From positions 310,001 through 374,000 of the forward strand of contig NZ_JAKKOT010000003.1 of the NCBI RefSeq assembly GCF_021739025.1: a DNA stretch of 64,000 nt, given 5' to 3'. Of this stretch, positions 1 through 8,046 are shown one piece after another. Made by a program: the position numbers and the translations under genes. Source of the stretch: Gordonia liuliyuniae (lineage in GTDB: Bacteria; Actinomycetota; Actinomycetes; Mycobacteriales; Mycobacteriaceae). The notes under the pieces were generated by a model that worked only from the letters and a program-made list of their open reading frames with translations, did not search any database and was not told where the DNA came from. Numbering within the stretch: position 1 is the stretch's first letter; every line of letters starts with the position of its first letter.

Positions 1-1
1 G

Positions 2-682
2 GCGCCCGCGTACGGCATGGCCGAGTCGACCTGCGCGGTCACCATGCCCGCGACCGGCGAAGGCGCGGCCTACGACGAGGTGACCGTCACGCCGCCCGGC
101 GACGGCTCCGAACCCCGGCGTCGCCGCTACGCGGTGCTCGGAAAGCCGTTGGACGGCATGGAGATCCGCATCGTCGAACCCAACGTCGATGTTCCGCTGA
201 TCGATGACCGGGAGGTCGGTCGCGTCGAGATCCGCGGTACGTCGATGATGAGCGGCTACCTCGGCCACCCGCAGCTCGGCGAGGACGAATGGTTCGACAC
301 CGGCGACCTCGGCTACCTCCTCGACGGACGTCTCGTGATCTGTGGGCGCGCCAAGGAGATCGTGATCGTCGCCGGACGGAACCTGTTTCCCGTCGAGGTG
401 GAGCGGGCCGCGGCGTCGGTCGACGGCGTCAAACGCGGCGGTGTCGTCGCGATGGCGCGCGACGAGGACTCGTCGCGACCGGGACTCGTCGTGGTCGCCG
501 AGTACCGCGGTTCGGATCGTGTCGCGACCCGGTCGGCGGTCGTCTCGGCGGTCGCCTCCGAATGCGGCATCGTCCCCGCCGACGTGATCCTGCTCGACCC
601 CGGCACCGTGCCGCGCACGACGTCGGGCAAGCTGCGTCGACTCGAGACCAAGCAGATGGTGACCGCGGGAATCCTGTCATGA
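2..682 (+). CDS. Fatty acyl-AMP ligase, MbtM-like (C-terminal part, cut by window edge)
   Basis: The reading frame is open from base 2, so only the last 226 residues are present. They begin with YGMAEST, the A5-type motif of adenylating enzymes and typical of fatty acyl-AMP ligases. The C-terminal subdomain follows, with FDTGDLGYL and [13 protein letters not shown], ending in TSGKLRR, which carries the catalytic lysine region. The family activates a fatty acid as acyl-AMP and hands it to an acyl carrier protein. The stop overlaps the next gene as ATGA, so the two are translationally coupled. The order ligase then acyl-CoA dehydrogenase, followed by an iron box and siderophore uptake genes, matches mbtM-mbtN of the mycobactin lipid-tail locus. 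That specific role is inferred; a general FadD-type enzyme remains possible. Confidence 0.8.
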   Translation, partial: APAYGMAESTCAVTMPATGEGAAYDEVTVTPPGDGSEPRRRRYAVLGKPLDGMEIRIVEPNVDVPLIDDREVGRVEIRGTSMMSGYLGHPQLGEDEWFDTGDLGYLLDGRLVICGRAKEIVIVAGRNLFPVEVERAAASVDGVKRGGVVAMARDEDSSRPGLVVVAEYRGSDRVATRSAVVSAVASECGIVPADVILLDPGTVPRTTSGKLRRLETKQMVTAGILS

Positions 683-1887
683 CGATGCCGCTCGACGAGT
701 ATCGCTCGCTCCTCGACGACGTCTTCGACGACGAGATCCGATCGTGGGTCGAGGAAGCCGAGACCGCGGAGCGCTTCCCACGCAAGCTTCTGGAGAAGCT
801 CGGCGCCGCGGGCGTCTTCACCCACAAGTGGGGCGACGACAAGAAGCCGGATCTGGCGAAACTGTTCGCCCTGGGCAGCAGCCTCGGCCGCCAGGGGTCG
901 GCCGGGATCAGTGTCGGTGTGAGCCTGCACGATTCGGCGATCGCGGTGCTTCGCCGTTTCGGCGGACGATCGCAGACATTGAGCCGGGTCGCCGACGAAG
1001 CGATTCGCGGGGAGTCCGTGCTGTGTCTGGCCGCCTCGGAGTCCTCCGGCGGATCGGATCTTCAGATCGTCGAGACGACCGTCCGCACCGGCGACGACGG
1101 ACTGCGCGTCGTCGGACGTAAGAAGTTCGTGTCGCTCTCGCCGATCGCCGACTACATCCTGGTGGTGGCCCGCAGCGTCGAGCACGGGCCGGACAGCACG
1201 CACGGGCCAGAGAGCACGCACGGGCCAGAGAGCACCCACGGGCCAGAGAGCACCCACGGAAATGTGGCGCTCGTGCTCGTCCCGACGTCCCAGGTCGTCG
1301 TCGAACCGCCCTACCGCAAGGCCAGCGCGGGCCCGTTGGACACCGCAGCCGTCAGCATCGACACCGTCGTGCCCGCCGACCATCTGATCGCGCGGGCCGG
1401 AACCGGACTCGCCGCTGTCAGCTGGGGTCTCGCGCACGAGCGACTGTCGATCGCGGCGCAGGTTGCGTCGTCGTGCGACACCGTGATCGGCGTGACGCTC
1501 GCGCGGATGAACGATCGCACCCAGTTCGGCAAGACCTTGTTCGAGCACCAGGCACTGCGGCTGCGCGTCGCCGACCTGCAGTCGCGGGTCGACATGCTCC
1601 GGTACGCGCTCGATGGAATCGCCGCGGGCCGCAAGATGGACCTGCGAACCGCTGCAGCGATGAAGGTGTCCGCGGCGCGGCTGGGGGAGGAGGTGGTCTC
1701 CGAGTGCATGCACCTGTTCGGCGGCTCGGGATTCCTCACCGACGAGACGCCGCTCGCACGGTGGTGGCGGGACATGAAGCTCGCCCGCGTGGGCGGCGGC
1801 ACCGACGAAGTGCTCTGGGAACTCGTCGCGGCGTCGATGCGCCCCGACGTCGTCGGCTATCGACGGTTCGCGGGATCCATCACCTGA
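679..1887 (+). CDS. Acyl-CoA/acyl-ACP dehydrogenase, MbtN-like
   Basis: A 402-residue flavoprotein of the acyl-CoA dehydrogenase family. It shows the middle-domain motif [14 protein letters not shown], the C-terminal helical signature [12 protein letters not shown], and the end motif [14 protein letters not shown]. The start is the ATG of the ATGA overlap with the ligase gene. In the mycobactin pathway MbtN introduces the double bond of the lipid tail on the carrier-bound acyl chain; the same role is inferred here from the ligase neighbour and the iron box that follows. Oddity: the beta-sheet domain carries four tandem in-frame copies of a 6-residue unit (HGPEST type) encoded by 18-bp repeats. 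They lie between the strands ending ILVVARS and starting VALVLVP, probably a surface loop. Confidence 0.85.
   Translation: MTMPLDEYRSLLDDVFDDEIRSWVEEAETAERFPRKLLEKLGAAGVFTHKWGDDKKPDLAKLFALGSSLGRQGSAGISVGVSLHDSAIAVLRRFGGRSQTLSRVADEAIRGESVLCLAASESSGGSDLQIVETTVRTGDDGLRVVGRKKFVSLSPIADYILVVARSVEHGPDSTHGPESTHGPESTHGPESTHGNVALVLVPTSQVVVEPPYRKASAGPLDTAAVSIDTVVPADHLIARAGTGLAAVSWGLAHERLSIAAQVASSCDTVIGVTLARMNDRTQFGKTLFEHQALRLRVADLQSRVDMLRYALDGIAAGRKMDLRTAAAMKVSAARLGEEVVSECMHLFGGSGFLTDETPLARWWRDMKLARVGGGTDEVLWELVAASMRPDVVGYRRFAGSIT
1183..1254 (+). repeat. Four tandem 18-bp repeats inside the acyl-CoA dehydrogenase gene
   Basis: Four units beginning CACGGGCC and ending AGCAC(G/C) follow each other without gaps. 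The first differs at two positions (GGACAG instead of AGAGAG). Since 18 is a multiple of three, the frame is kept and each unit adds His-Gly-Pro-Glu(Asp)-Ser-Thr. Confidence 0.95.
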
Positions 1888-1962
1888 CATCCCAGTCGTG
1901 AGACCGCGGCCGGCATGTGACGCGGATCGTATTGCTCGAATCCGACAGGTCGGGTTTGAATG

Positions 1963-1995
1963 TTACCTGAGATTCAGGTTAGCCTGACCTATATT
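1963..1995 (+). promoter_or_regulatory. IdeR/DtxR-type iron box over a promoter
   Basis: Positions 1974-1992 read TCAGGTTAGCCTGACCTAT, agreeing with the IdeR consensus TTAGGTTAGGCTAACCTAA at most positions. A further half-site lies just upstream: ACCTGA (1965-1970) pairs as an inverted repeat with TCAGGT (1974-1979). A -10 element TATATT (1990-1995), with CTGAGA 17 bp upstream as a possible -35, is fully covered by the box. Occupancy by iron-loaded IdeR should therefore block transcription of the genes that follow. Confidence 0.75.
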
Positions 1996-2042
1996 ATGCG
2001 AGCGGGGCTTTCGGTTGCCTCGACGATGAAATGGAGACGCAC

Positions 2043-2900
2043 ATGTCGCAGGGAGACTCGTTCGGGGAGCAGCCATACGCTGACGAGCCCTACGCGCAGC
2101 CAGGGGGGTACGCCCAGTCGGGGGAGTCCGCACAGCCGGCGGGGTCGTCGGGCTCGAAGGTCAACGTCCCAACCATCCTGGCGTCTGCGGGTATCGCGGC
2201 CGTCATCTCGGCGCTGATCGTCACCATCGGTGTCGTCGGGCTCGCCACGTCGGACAAGTTCGGGACCGACACGGCGGCCGCGCAGCCGACGGTCGTCAAC
2301 CTCGGCAACGCTCAGGGCACGCAGACGCCCAACGGGGTCACCACCCCGCAGAACACCGGCGACCAGGCGGCGGGCACGCCGGTCGCCGGCGCGCCGACGG
2401 AGAACGTCCCCGAGAGCAACGGCGACGCGGGCACCGGGACGGGCACCCAGGGCACCCAGGGCACTCAGGGCACCGGCACCGACAACGGCACCGCACCGCA
2501 GACGGGTGACGCAGGTCAGGGCGCTACGACACCGGCGCAGTCGGCGACGCCCGCACCGTTGACCGCGGGACAGCTCAACACCAAGGTCAAGACCATCATG
2601 AACACCGGCGCGTCGAACGCCACGCGTGCCGATGAACTCCAGGGCGGTCAGCAGGCACTCGGGTCGGTGAACGCCGTGGCTCAGATGCTGAAGGTCAGCG
2701 GAGCCGGATTCAGCTACAAAGTCGTCGGGCCGGTCACCCAGAACGGCACCACCCTGAACGCTCGCCTGCAGATGTCGCTGGTCGGTAACGGCTCCCGCTA
2801 CCTCGATCTGAGCTGGGTGTGGACGGACAACAAATGGAAGCTGTCCAACACGAGCGTCTGCACCATCGCCGAATACGCGATGCTCAAGTGCACGGTCTGA
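2043..2900 (+). CDS. Membrane-anchored protein with MTB12-like extracytoplasmic domain
   Basis: A protein of 285 residues. The ATG at 2043 was chosen over the one at 2031 because GGAGA lies six bases before it. The N-terminal 35 residues are rich in Gln, Tyr and Pro. One transmembrane helix follows (about residues 41-67, VPTILASAGIAAVI...). Next comes a low-complexity Gly/Thr/Gln linker with GTQGTQGTQ repeats. A folded C-terminal domain of about 110 residues ends in SVCTIAEYAMLKC, so a disulfide is possible. The C-terminal domain resembles the low-molecular-weight antigen MTB12 family (from memory, not searched). It is the first gene behind the iron box and precedes a siderophore transporter, so a role at the cell surface in iron uptake is plausible but unproven. 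Confidence 0.7.
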   Translation: MSQGDSFGEQPYADEPYAQPGGYAQSGESAQPAGSSGSKVNVPTILASAGIAAVISALIVTIGVVGLATSDKFGTDTAAAQPTVVNLGNAQGTQTPNGVTTPQNTGDQAAGTPVAGAPTENVPESNGDAGTGTGTQGTQGTQGTGTDNGTAPQTGDAGQGATTPAQSATPAPLTAGQLNTKVKTIMNTGASNATRADELQGGQQALGSVNAVAQMLKVSGAGFSYKVVGPVTQNGTTLNARLQMSLVGNGSRYLDLSWVWTDNKWKLSNTSVCTIAEYAMLKCTV

Positions 2901-2951
2901 CCCATCGAAATCGGTCGTCTCTCGAGGCGTCCCTACAGTAGGAGAATCCCG

Positions 2952-3923
2952 ATGACCAGGCTGAAGTCGAGTCTTGTTCTCATCATCGTCGCAGTCGTCG
3001 CACTCGTCATCGGCGGATGCTCGTCGCCGGACGACGCGGACGCCGCGCCCGTCAAGATCAATCTGCCCGACGGCCGCACGGTCGACATCCCGGATACGCC
3101 GACACGCATCGTGACGCTCGGCGGACAGTGGACCGACATCGCGTTGTCGTTCGGTGTCACACCCGTCGGGTACTACGACGCGCAAGAGGTTCAGACCGGG
3201 AAGAAGGCTCCGTGGTTCGGTGACAAGCTCAACGACTCGGTCTTGGTGAACCCGAACGACGACGTCGTCGGATCGGTCGCCAAGCTCGAACCCGACCTGA
3301 TCCTGGCTCCGGGCTTCGCGTCCATGGCCGAAGGCTTCGACAAGCTCGAGGCGATGGCTCCGACGATCGACAAGATCAGCGGTCAGCAGGTCGATCCCTG
3401 GCAGGACATGGTGACGCTGATGGGCACCATCTTGCACCAGCCGGAGAAGGCCAAGGAGATTATCGGCGGTGTCGACGCCAAGATCAAGGCGCTCGCCGAC
3501 GAATTTTCCGGTCTCAAGGGCAAGACCTACTCGTTCGCGTACCTCTACGGTTCGGACCAGATCTCGGTTCTCGGTGACGAGTCCGACGGATCGGCCAAGT
3601 TGTTCTCGCAGCTCGGTCTGAAGATGTCGCCGACGGCGATCCGCGAGTCGACCAAGACGGGGCAGCCGCGTTTCCAGATCAGTACCGAGAACGTCAACCT
3701 CCTCGACTCCGATCTTCTCGTCGCCGCCAGCCAGACGCCGAAGCTGCAGGAGCGGGTCGAAGGCCTGCCCGGCTACAAGAACCTGACCTCGGTGAAGACC
3801 GGCGCGGTCGCGATGCTGTCGACACTCGAGATCACCGGTCTCAACGAGCCGTCGCCGAACTCGATCCCGTACGCCTTCGACCACATGAAGCCGGCTCTGC
3901 GGGCCGCGTCCGACGCGAAGTAA
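2952..3923 (+). CDS. Iron-siderophore ABC transporter substrate-binding lipoprotein
   Basis: A 323-residue FecB/FepB-type periplasmic-binding protein. The N-terminal signal ends in the lipobox VIGGC (about residues 19-23), so the mature protein should be lipid-anchored outside the membrane. The binding-protein fold starts with RTVDIPDTPTRIVTLGGQWTD, includes VAKLEPDLILAPGF, and later segments match the two-lobed ferric-siderophore binding family. AGGAGA lies a few bases before the ATG. It sits 51 bp after the iron-boxed gene and 68 bp before the first permease, so the four genes probably form one iron-repressed operon. The ligand cannot be read from sequence; a hydroxamate or mycobactin-type ferric siderophore is the likely class. 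Confidence 0.88.
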   Translation: MTRLKSSLVLIIVAVVALVIGGCSSPDDADAAPVKINLPDGRTVDIPDTPTRIVTLGGQWTDIALSFGVTPVGYYDAQEVQTGKKAPWFGDKLNDSVLVNPNDDVVGSVAKLEPDLILAPGFASMAEGFDKLEAMAPTIDKISGQQVDPWQDMVTLMGTILHQPEKAKEIIGGVDAKIKALADEFSGLKGKTYSFAYLYGSDQISVLGDESDGSAKLFSQLGLKMSPTAIRESTKTGQPRFQISTENVNLLDSDLLVAASQTPKLQERVEGLPGYKNLTSVKTGAVAMLSTLEITGLNEPSPNSIPYAFDHMKPALRAASDAK

Positions 3924-3991
3924 GCCCGCCGGTCTACCGGTTCGAGCGGAGTCGGCAACGTCTCCTCACAGATAGACAAGGTTCGTACACG

Positions 3992-4990
3992 TTGGGAAAG
4001 ACGCCACAGAGAATCGGCGGACTGCTGTTGCTCCTGGCAGCTCTGGTCGCGGTGGCGGTGGCGTCGATCGCCTTCGGTTCGCGGGCGATCCCGGTCGGAG
4101 ATGTCTGGCACATCCTCTGGAACGAAGACGGCACCGACATCTCCGGCATCGTGCACGGTCTGCGGATCCCGCGGACCGTGCTCGGTCTCGTCGCAGGCGC
4201 CGCGATCGGCGCCGCGGGAGCGCTGACTCAGGGGCACACGCGTAACCCGATGGCCGATCCGGGTCTGCTGGGCGTCAACGCGGGCGCCGCGTGCACGGTG
4301 GTCGTGGGCGTCTATGTCATCGGCATCACGACGCCGATCCAATACATGGCGTTCGGGCTGGTCGGTGCGTTGGTCGCGTCGAGTCTGATGTTCCTGATCG
4401 CGTCGGCGGGCAAGGGTGCGAACCCGTTGACGTTGATTCTCGCGGGTACGGGTCTGTCGGTCCTGTTGATGGCGATCACGTCGGCGATCGTCCTGATCGA
4501 CACCGCGTCGTTGGACGCGTGGCGTTTCTGGCAGGTCGGTTCGACGGAGGGGCGCGGCTGGGACGTCATCGTCGCGACGTTGCCGTTCATCGTCCCGGGC
4601 ATGGTCCTCGCGGTGGCGAGCGGATTCTTCTTGAACATCCTGTCGCTGGGCGACGACATCGCGCACGCGTTGGGCACTCGGGTCCGGCAGGCTCGCATCA
4701 TCGGGATCATCGGGATCACGTTGCTGGTCGGCGCGGCGACCGCGGCGTGCGGTCCGATCGTGTTCCTCGGCCTGGTGGCTCCGCATATCGCGCGGTTCAT
4801 CACGGGCCCCGACTATCGGTGGATCGTCCCGTATTCGGCGTTGATCGGCGGACTGTTGCTGGTCGGCAGCGACGTGGTCGGCCGCGTCATCGCCCGTCCG
4901 GGCGAAGTCCAGGCGGGCATCATTCTCGCGGCGATCGGCGCCCCGTTCTTCATCGTTCTGGTGCAGGCGAAGAAGCTGGTGGCCGTCTGA
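3992..4990 (+). CDS. FecCD-family iron-siderophore ABC permease (first)
   Basis: A 332-residue multi-pass membrane protein of the FecCD/BtuC family. Typical features are GLRIPRTVLGLVAGAAIGAAGALTQ near the N-terminus, NPMADPGLLGVNAGA (the conserved permease loop), and the C-terminal GPIVFLGLVAPHIARF. The start is TTG: no ATG or GTG occurs in frame nearby, the ribosome-binding site is weak, and the next in-frame upstream codons offer no alternative. It should form the transmembrane channel together with the next gene product, whose ATG overlaps this stop (TGATG). Confidence 0.88.
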   Translation: MGKTPQRIGGLLLLLAALVAVAVASIAFGSRAIPVGDVWHILWNEDGTDISGIVHGLRIPRTVLGLVAGAAIGAAGALTQGHTRNPMADPGLLGVNAGAACTVVVGVYVIGITTPIQYMAFGLVGALVASSLMFLIASAGKGANPLTLILAGTGLSVLLMAITSAIVLIDTASLDAWRFWQVGSTEGRGWDVIVATLPFIVPGMVLAVASGFFLNILSLGDDIAHALGTRVRQARIIGIIGITLLVGAATAACGPIVFLGLVAPHIARFITGPDYRWIVPYSALIGGLLLVGSDVVGRVIARPGEVQAGIILAAIGAPFFIVLVQAKKLVAV

Positions 4991-6099
4991 TGGACCTCAC
5001 GAAGCATTCCGGCGATGAGCCGCTCGCCGTCGAACGCCCGCTCGACGGCGAGCGGGCCCGCCGCACGTTCGTCCGGGCGGGCAGTGTGCAGTTCGTCGTC
5101 AACCCGTGGGCTGCGGGTCTCGGCGTGGTGCTCGCCGCCGTCGCCCTGGTGCTGTTCGCAGTGAGTATCGGCACCAGTTCGTTGCCGATGACGCCGATCG
5201 ACGTGGGGCGGATCCTGCTCGGCGGCGGCACCAAGTTCGAGAACGTCGTCGTCTTCGACTCGCAACTCCCGATCGGTCTCGTGAGTCTCCTCGTCGGGTT
5301 CGCGCTCGGCGCGTCGGGCGCATTGACACAGGTCACGCTGCGCAACCCGCTCGCCACCGCAGACATGCTGGGCATCACTTCGGGGGCCAGCGCGGGTGCC
5401 GTCGTCGTCATCACGTTCGGTGCGACGTGGGCGTCGTGGCTCGCCGACCTCGGGTTGACGGTGGCCGCACTTCTCGGCGGTCTGTTGACGGCACTCGCCA
5501 TGTTCTTGATGACGTGGCGGCGCGGCATCGATCCGATCCGGCTGGTCCTCGTCGGTGTCGCGATGACCGCGGGCATGCAGGCGTTCATCGCGTATCTGTT
5601 GACGCGTGCCGAGGTCAACCAGGTGCAGCAGGCGCAACTGTGGATCGTCGGCTCGGTGTCCGGGGCGACGTGGAGCAAGGTGTGGCCGCTGGTCGCCGTC
5701 GTCGCGGTCGCGTTGGTGATCATCGCCGCCAATGCGCGGAACCTCGCGATCATCAGTCTGGGCGACGAGGTGAGCCGCAGCCTCGGCGTCCGCACCAGTG
5801 CGGTGACGGGCGTCGTCTTCGTGACGGCGGTCGTCCTGGCGGCGGTCGCGGTGTCGGCTGCGGGGCCGATCGCGTTCGTCGCGCTCCTCGCGCCGCAGGT
5901 CGCGGTGCGCCTGGCACGCGCCGAGATCCCCGGTGCGATCACGTCGGGGCTGATGGGTTCGGTGCTGGTGATCGGCGGCGAAGTACTCTGCCGCACCGTC
6001 CTGCCCGCCGGTCTGCCGGTGGGGGTCGTCACTGCGGGCGTCGGTGGTCTCGCGTTGATCTATCTGATGGTTCAGATCACCCGGAAGGCGTCGGTGTAG
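4990..6099 (+). CDS. FecCD-family iron-siderophore ABC permease (second)
   Basis: A protein of 369 residues. The ATG overlaps the previous stop by one base. A cytoplasmic N-terminal stretch of about 35 residues precedes the first helix (AAGLGVVLAAVALVLFAVSI). Family motifs are GFALGASGALTQ, NPLATADMLGITSGASAGA and GPIAFVALLAPQVAVRL. With its partner it makes the heterodimeric permease of a ferric-siderophore importer. The expected ATP-binding subunit (FecE/FepC type) is not encoded after it: the next gene is an HNH nuclease on the other strand. The ATPase must be supplied from elsewhere in the genome. Confidence 0.88.
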   Translation: MDLTKHSGDEPLAVERPLDGERARRTFVRAGSVQFVVNPWAAGLGVVLAAVALVLFAVSIGTSSLPMTPIDVGRILLGGGTKFENVVVFDSQLPIGLVSLLVGFALGASGALTQVTLRNPLATADMLGITSGASAGAVVVITFGATWASWLADLGLTVAALLGGLLTALAMFLMTWRRGIDPIRLVLVGVAMTAGMQAFIAYLLTRAEVNQVQQAQLWIVGSVSGATWSKVWPLVAVVAVALVIIAANARNLAIISLGDEVSRSLGVRTSAVTGVVFVTAVVLAAVAVSAAGPIAFVALLAPQVAVRLARAEIPGAITSGLMGSVLVIGGEVLCRTVLPAGLPVGVVTAGVGGLALIYLMVQITRKASV

Positions 6100-6251
6100 A
6101 CCGGCGTTCGACCGCCGGTGGTGCTGAGATCAGTACGCTCACCGCCCCGTTCCGGCTATTTGCCGGAGCGGAGCGATGAGACGACTGATCTCAGCGGTGT
6201 CGTCGACGGTGAACGTCCGCTCGCCCCTGCTCCGGGAGAGGCGGCGGCCGT

Positions 6252-6326
6252 GCCCCAGAGAGTTATGCCCCAGAGAGTTAAGCCCCAGAAAGTTATGCCC
6301 CAGAGAGTTAAGCCCCAGAGAGTTAT
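6252..6326. repeat. Five tandem 15-bp repeats giving serial stop codons to the HNH gene
   Basis: Five units of GCCCCAGAGAGTTA(T/A) follow each other, the last base alternating T/A and one unit having AGAAAG. On the minus strand each unit contains TAA in the reading frame of the HNH gene, so its natural stop (6323-6325) is followed by four more in-frame TAA codons every 15 bases. There are no spacers, so this is not a CRISPR array. Confidence 0.9.
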
Positions 6327-6781
6327 GCCCAAGTAGGGCGGTATGGCTCCCACAGCAGGCGGATGCCCGCTTCTTCAGGGGTCCGATCGCCTTTGGCCCA
6401 GTTGCACGGGCCGCACGCGGCGACACAGTTCACCCAGGTGTTGCCGCCGCCGCGTGACTGCGGCATCACGTGGTCCCACGTCTGCGCGTGTTCGCCGCAG
6501 TAGGCGCAGAGGTGTTTGTCGCGCCGTAGCACCTTCTCCCGTGTGGTGTGCTCGCGTTCGACGTACGGGCGGTACACGTATTCGCGCAGGATCACTTCGC
6601 GGGGGACTTCGACCTGCATCGAGACCGAGTGGGCGATGATCGGCGGGTCGAAGCGCTCGACCATCCACATCTTGTTCTCGAGGAGGTTGGCGACGACGTC
6701 GCGGAACGGCCGACGGTGCAGCACAGCGTTGTCGGCGTTGCGGACTATCACCGGTATCGCATCGATCGCTTGAATCGCCAT
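6323..6781 (-). CDS. HNH endonuclease
   Basis: A protein of 152 residues. The start at 6781 (MAIQAIDAIPVIV) was preferred to the one at 6802 because GGGGAGGT lies directly upstream of it. The C-terminal half holds the HNH fold: CAYCG (first zinc-type Cys pair), TWDHVMPQSRGGGN (catalytic His region), and NCVAACGPCNWAKG (second Cys pair and Asn/His side). Small stand-alone proteins of this type are very common in actinobacteria; their natural substrate is not established. The gene is convergent with the permease operon, and its stop lies in the 15-bp repeat array. Confidence 0.85.
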   Translation of the reverse strand: MAIQAIDAIPVIVRNADNAVLHRRPFRDVVANLLENKMWMVERFDPPIIAHSVSMQVEVPREVILREYVYRPYVEREHTTREKVLRRDKHLCAYCGEHAQTWDHVMPQSRGGGNTWVNCVAACGPCNWAKGDRTPEEAGIRLLWEPYRPTWA

Positions 6782-7003
6782 GGCGGGCCTACCTCCCCTC
6801 AAGAAAATAGCCCAGACGAGGCCTTCTCGCTGGGTAAGGCGGCGACGGCGCGTCCGCGACGTAGAAACGTACGGGGACGGCCGACTCCGGTCAACGGGTT
6901 TTTCTGCCTGATGCGGGATCTATTCGAGCGGACGGCGGTGCGGGAGTCGCCTGCACGCTGTCGTAGACTTCTCGCGACGGCCGAATCCCCACCACGGCCG
7001 CCT

Positions 7004-7076
7004 GCTCTCGTAGCTCAGGGGATAGAGCACCGCTCTCCTAAAGCGGGTGTCGCAGGTTCGAATCCTGCCGGGAGCA
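7004..7076 (+). tRNA. tRNA-Arg (anticodon CCT)
   Basis: A full cloverleaf can be drawn. The acceptor stem pairs GCTCTCG with CGGGAGC (one G-T pair). The D arm is GCTCAGGGGATAGAGC. The anticodon stem CCGCT/AGCGG encloses loop CTCCTAA, giving anticodon CCT. The T arm is GCAGG TTCGAAT CCTGC and the discriminator base is A. The 3' CCA is not encoded. It reads the rare AGG codon. No integrase or duplicated tRNA end was seen nearby. Confidence 0.95.
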
Positions 7077-7111
7077 CAAGTGACACGGCCGTGTATCCGC
7101 GGCATTCGGAC

Positions 7112-7179
7112 GCATCCGCGCAGTTCGGCGACATCCGCGGCATTCATGAGCGCCGCGAACGTCGCCGAAGACCGCGGAT
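7112..7179 (+). terminator. Long hairpin downstream of tRNA-Arg
   Basis: An 18-bp imperfect inverted repeat, 7124-7141 against 7152-7169 (16 of 18 paired, 10-nt loop), is extended by CATCCGCG (7112-7119) pairing with CGCGGATG (7172-7179). It probably ends tRNA transcription; no T-tract follows. Confidence 0.5.
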
Positions 7180-7221
7180 GGTCGTGCCAGTCGCGTGCCG
7201 TCCCCGGATACGGTAGACGCC

Positions 7222-8046
7222 ATGACTGCACAGACATCGGACGCACTCACGGTTCTCGTGACCGGCGCCAGCAGCGGAATCGGCGCGGACGTGGCACGGC
7301 AGATGGTGGCTGCCGGCCACCGCGTGTACGGCACCAGCCGCAACCCGGACACCGTCGAAGACCCGATCGCGGGCGTCACCTATGTGCGGCTCGACAACGC
7401 CGACTACGCCTCGGCCGCCGCGTGTGCCGCCGAAGTCGGCGCCGTCGACATTCTCATCAACAACGCGGGAGAGAGTGCGGCAGGCGCCTTCGAAGACACC
7501 CCGATGGACGCCGTCGAGCACCTGTTCGCCGTCAACGTGTTCGGTCCCGTCGCACTCACCAAGGCCGTCCTTCCCGGCATGCGGGAACGAGGCCGCGGCA
7601 CCGTCGTGATGGTCGGCTCGATGCTCGCGAGCTTCCCCGTCGCCTTCCGCACCAACTACGCCGCGACCAAAGCCGCGCTCAAGGGGTACGCGATGGCGTT
7701 GCGTCGAGAAGTCGCGCCGTACGGTATCCGCGTCGTGACCGTCGAACCCGGCACCATCGCGACCGGTATCGGGGAGCGACGCACCATCCACATCGGTGAC
7801 GACTCGCCGTATCGCGCCGAGTACGAGACGGTCGCCGCAGCCACCCGCGCCAACGAAGCCAACGGCATCTCCAGCACCGCGATGGCGAAAACCGTCGTGC
7901 AGGCTGCGCTCGCGGAACAGCCGAAACCGTTCTACGCCAGAGGAAACCGTGCGCCGGTCGTGTTCGCGCTGCAACGGGTCGCGCCGCGTCAGCTGGTACT
8001 CGACCTCACCGCGCGCATCCACGGCCTCGCGAAGATCCGTCCGTGA
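7222..8046 (+). CDS. Short-chain dehydrogenase/reductase
   Basis: A protein of 274 residues. The Rossmann motif TGASSGIG lies at residues 14-21, NNAG near 80, and the catalytic YAATK with Tyr146 and Lys150. It is a classical SDR oxidoreductase, NAD(P)-dependent; the substrate cannot be told from sequence. The start at 7222 is preferred to the GTG at 7195: TACGGT lies seven bases before the ATG, which suggests a leaderless transcript. The stop overlaps the cobF start as GTGA, so the two genes are co-translated, although no metabolic link between them is obvious. Confidence 0.85.
   Translation: MTAQTSDALTVLVTGASSGIGADVARQMVAAGHRVYGTSRNPDTVEDPIAGVTYVRLDNADYASAAACAAEVGAVDILINNAGESAAGAFEDTPMDAVEHLFAVNVFGPVALTKAVLPGMRERGRGTVVMVGSMLASFPVAFRTNYAATKAALKGYAMALRREVAPYGIRVVTVEPGTIATGIGERRTIHIGDDSPYRAEYETVAAATRANEANGISSTAMAKTVVQAALAEQPKPFYARGNRAPVVFALQRVAPRQLVLDLTARIHGLAKIRP

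Noticed and set aside
1989..3884. Long open frame of 631 codons on the minus strand
   Set aside because: It is antisense to two well-supported genes (membrane-anchored protein and siderophore-binding lipoprotein); its Arg-rich composition is typical of shadow frames in high-GC DNA.
6252..6326. Short regularly repeated sequence that could be taken for a CRISPR array
   Set aside because: Units are 15 bp and directly adjacent, with no spacers and no cas genes nearby.
7004..7222. tRNA-Arg as an integration site of a mobile element
   Set aside because: No integrase, no duplicated tRNA 3' end and only conserved-type genes on both sides.
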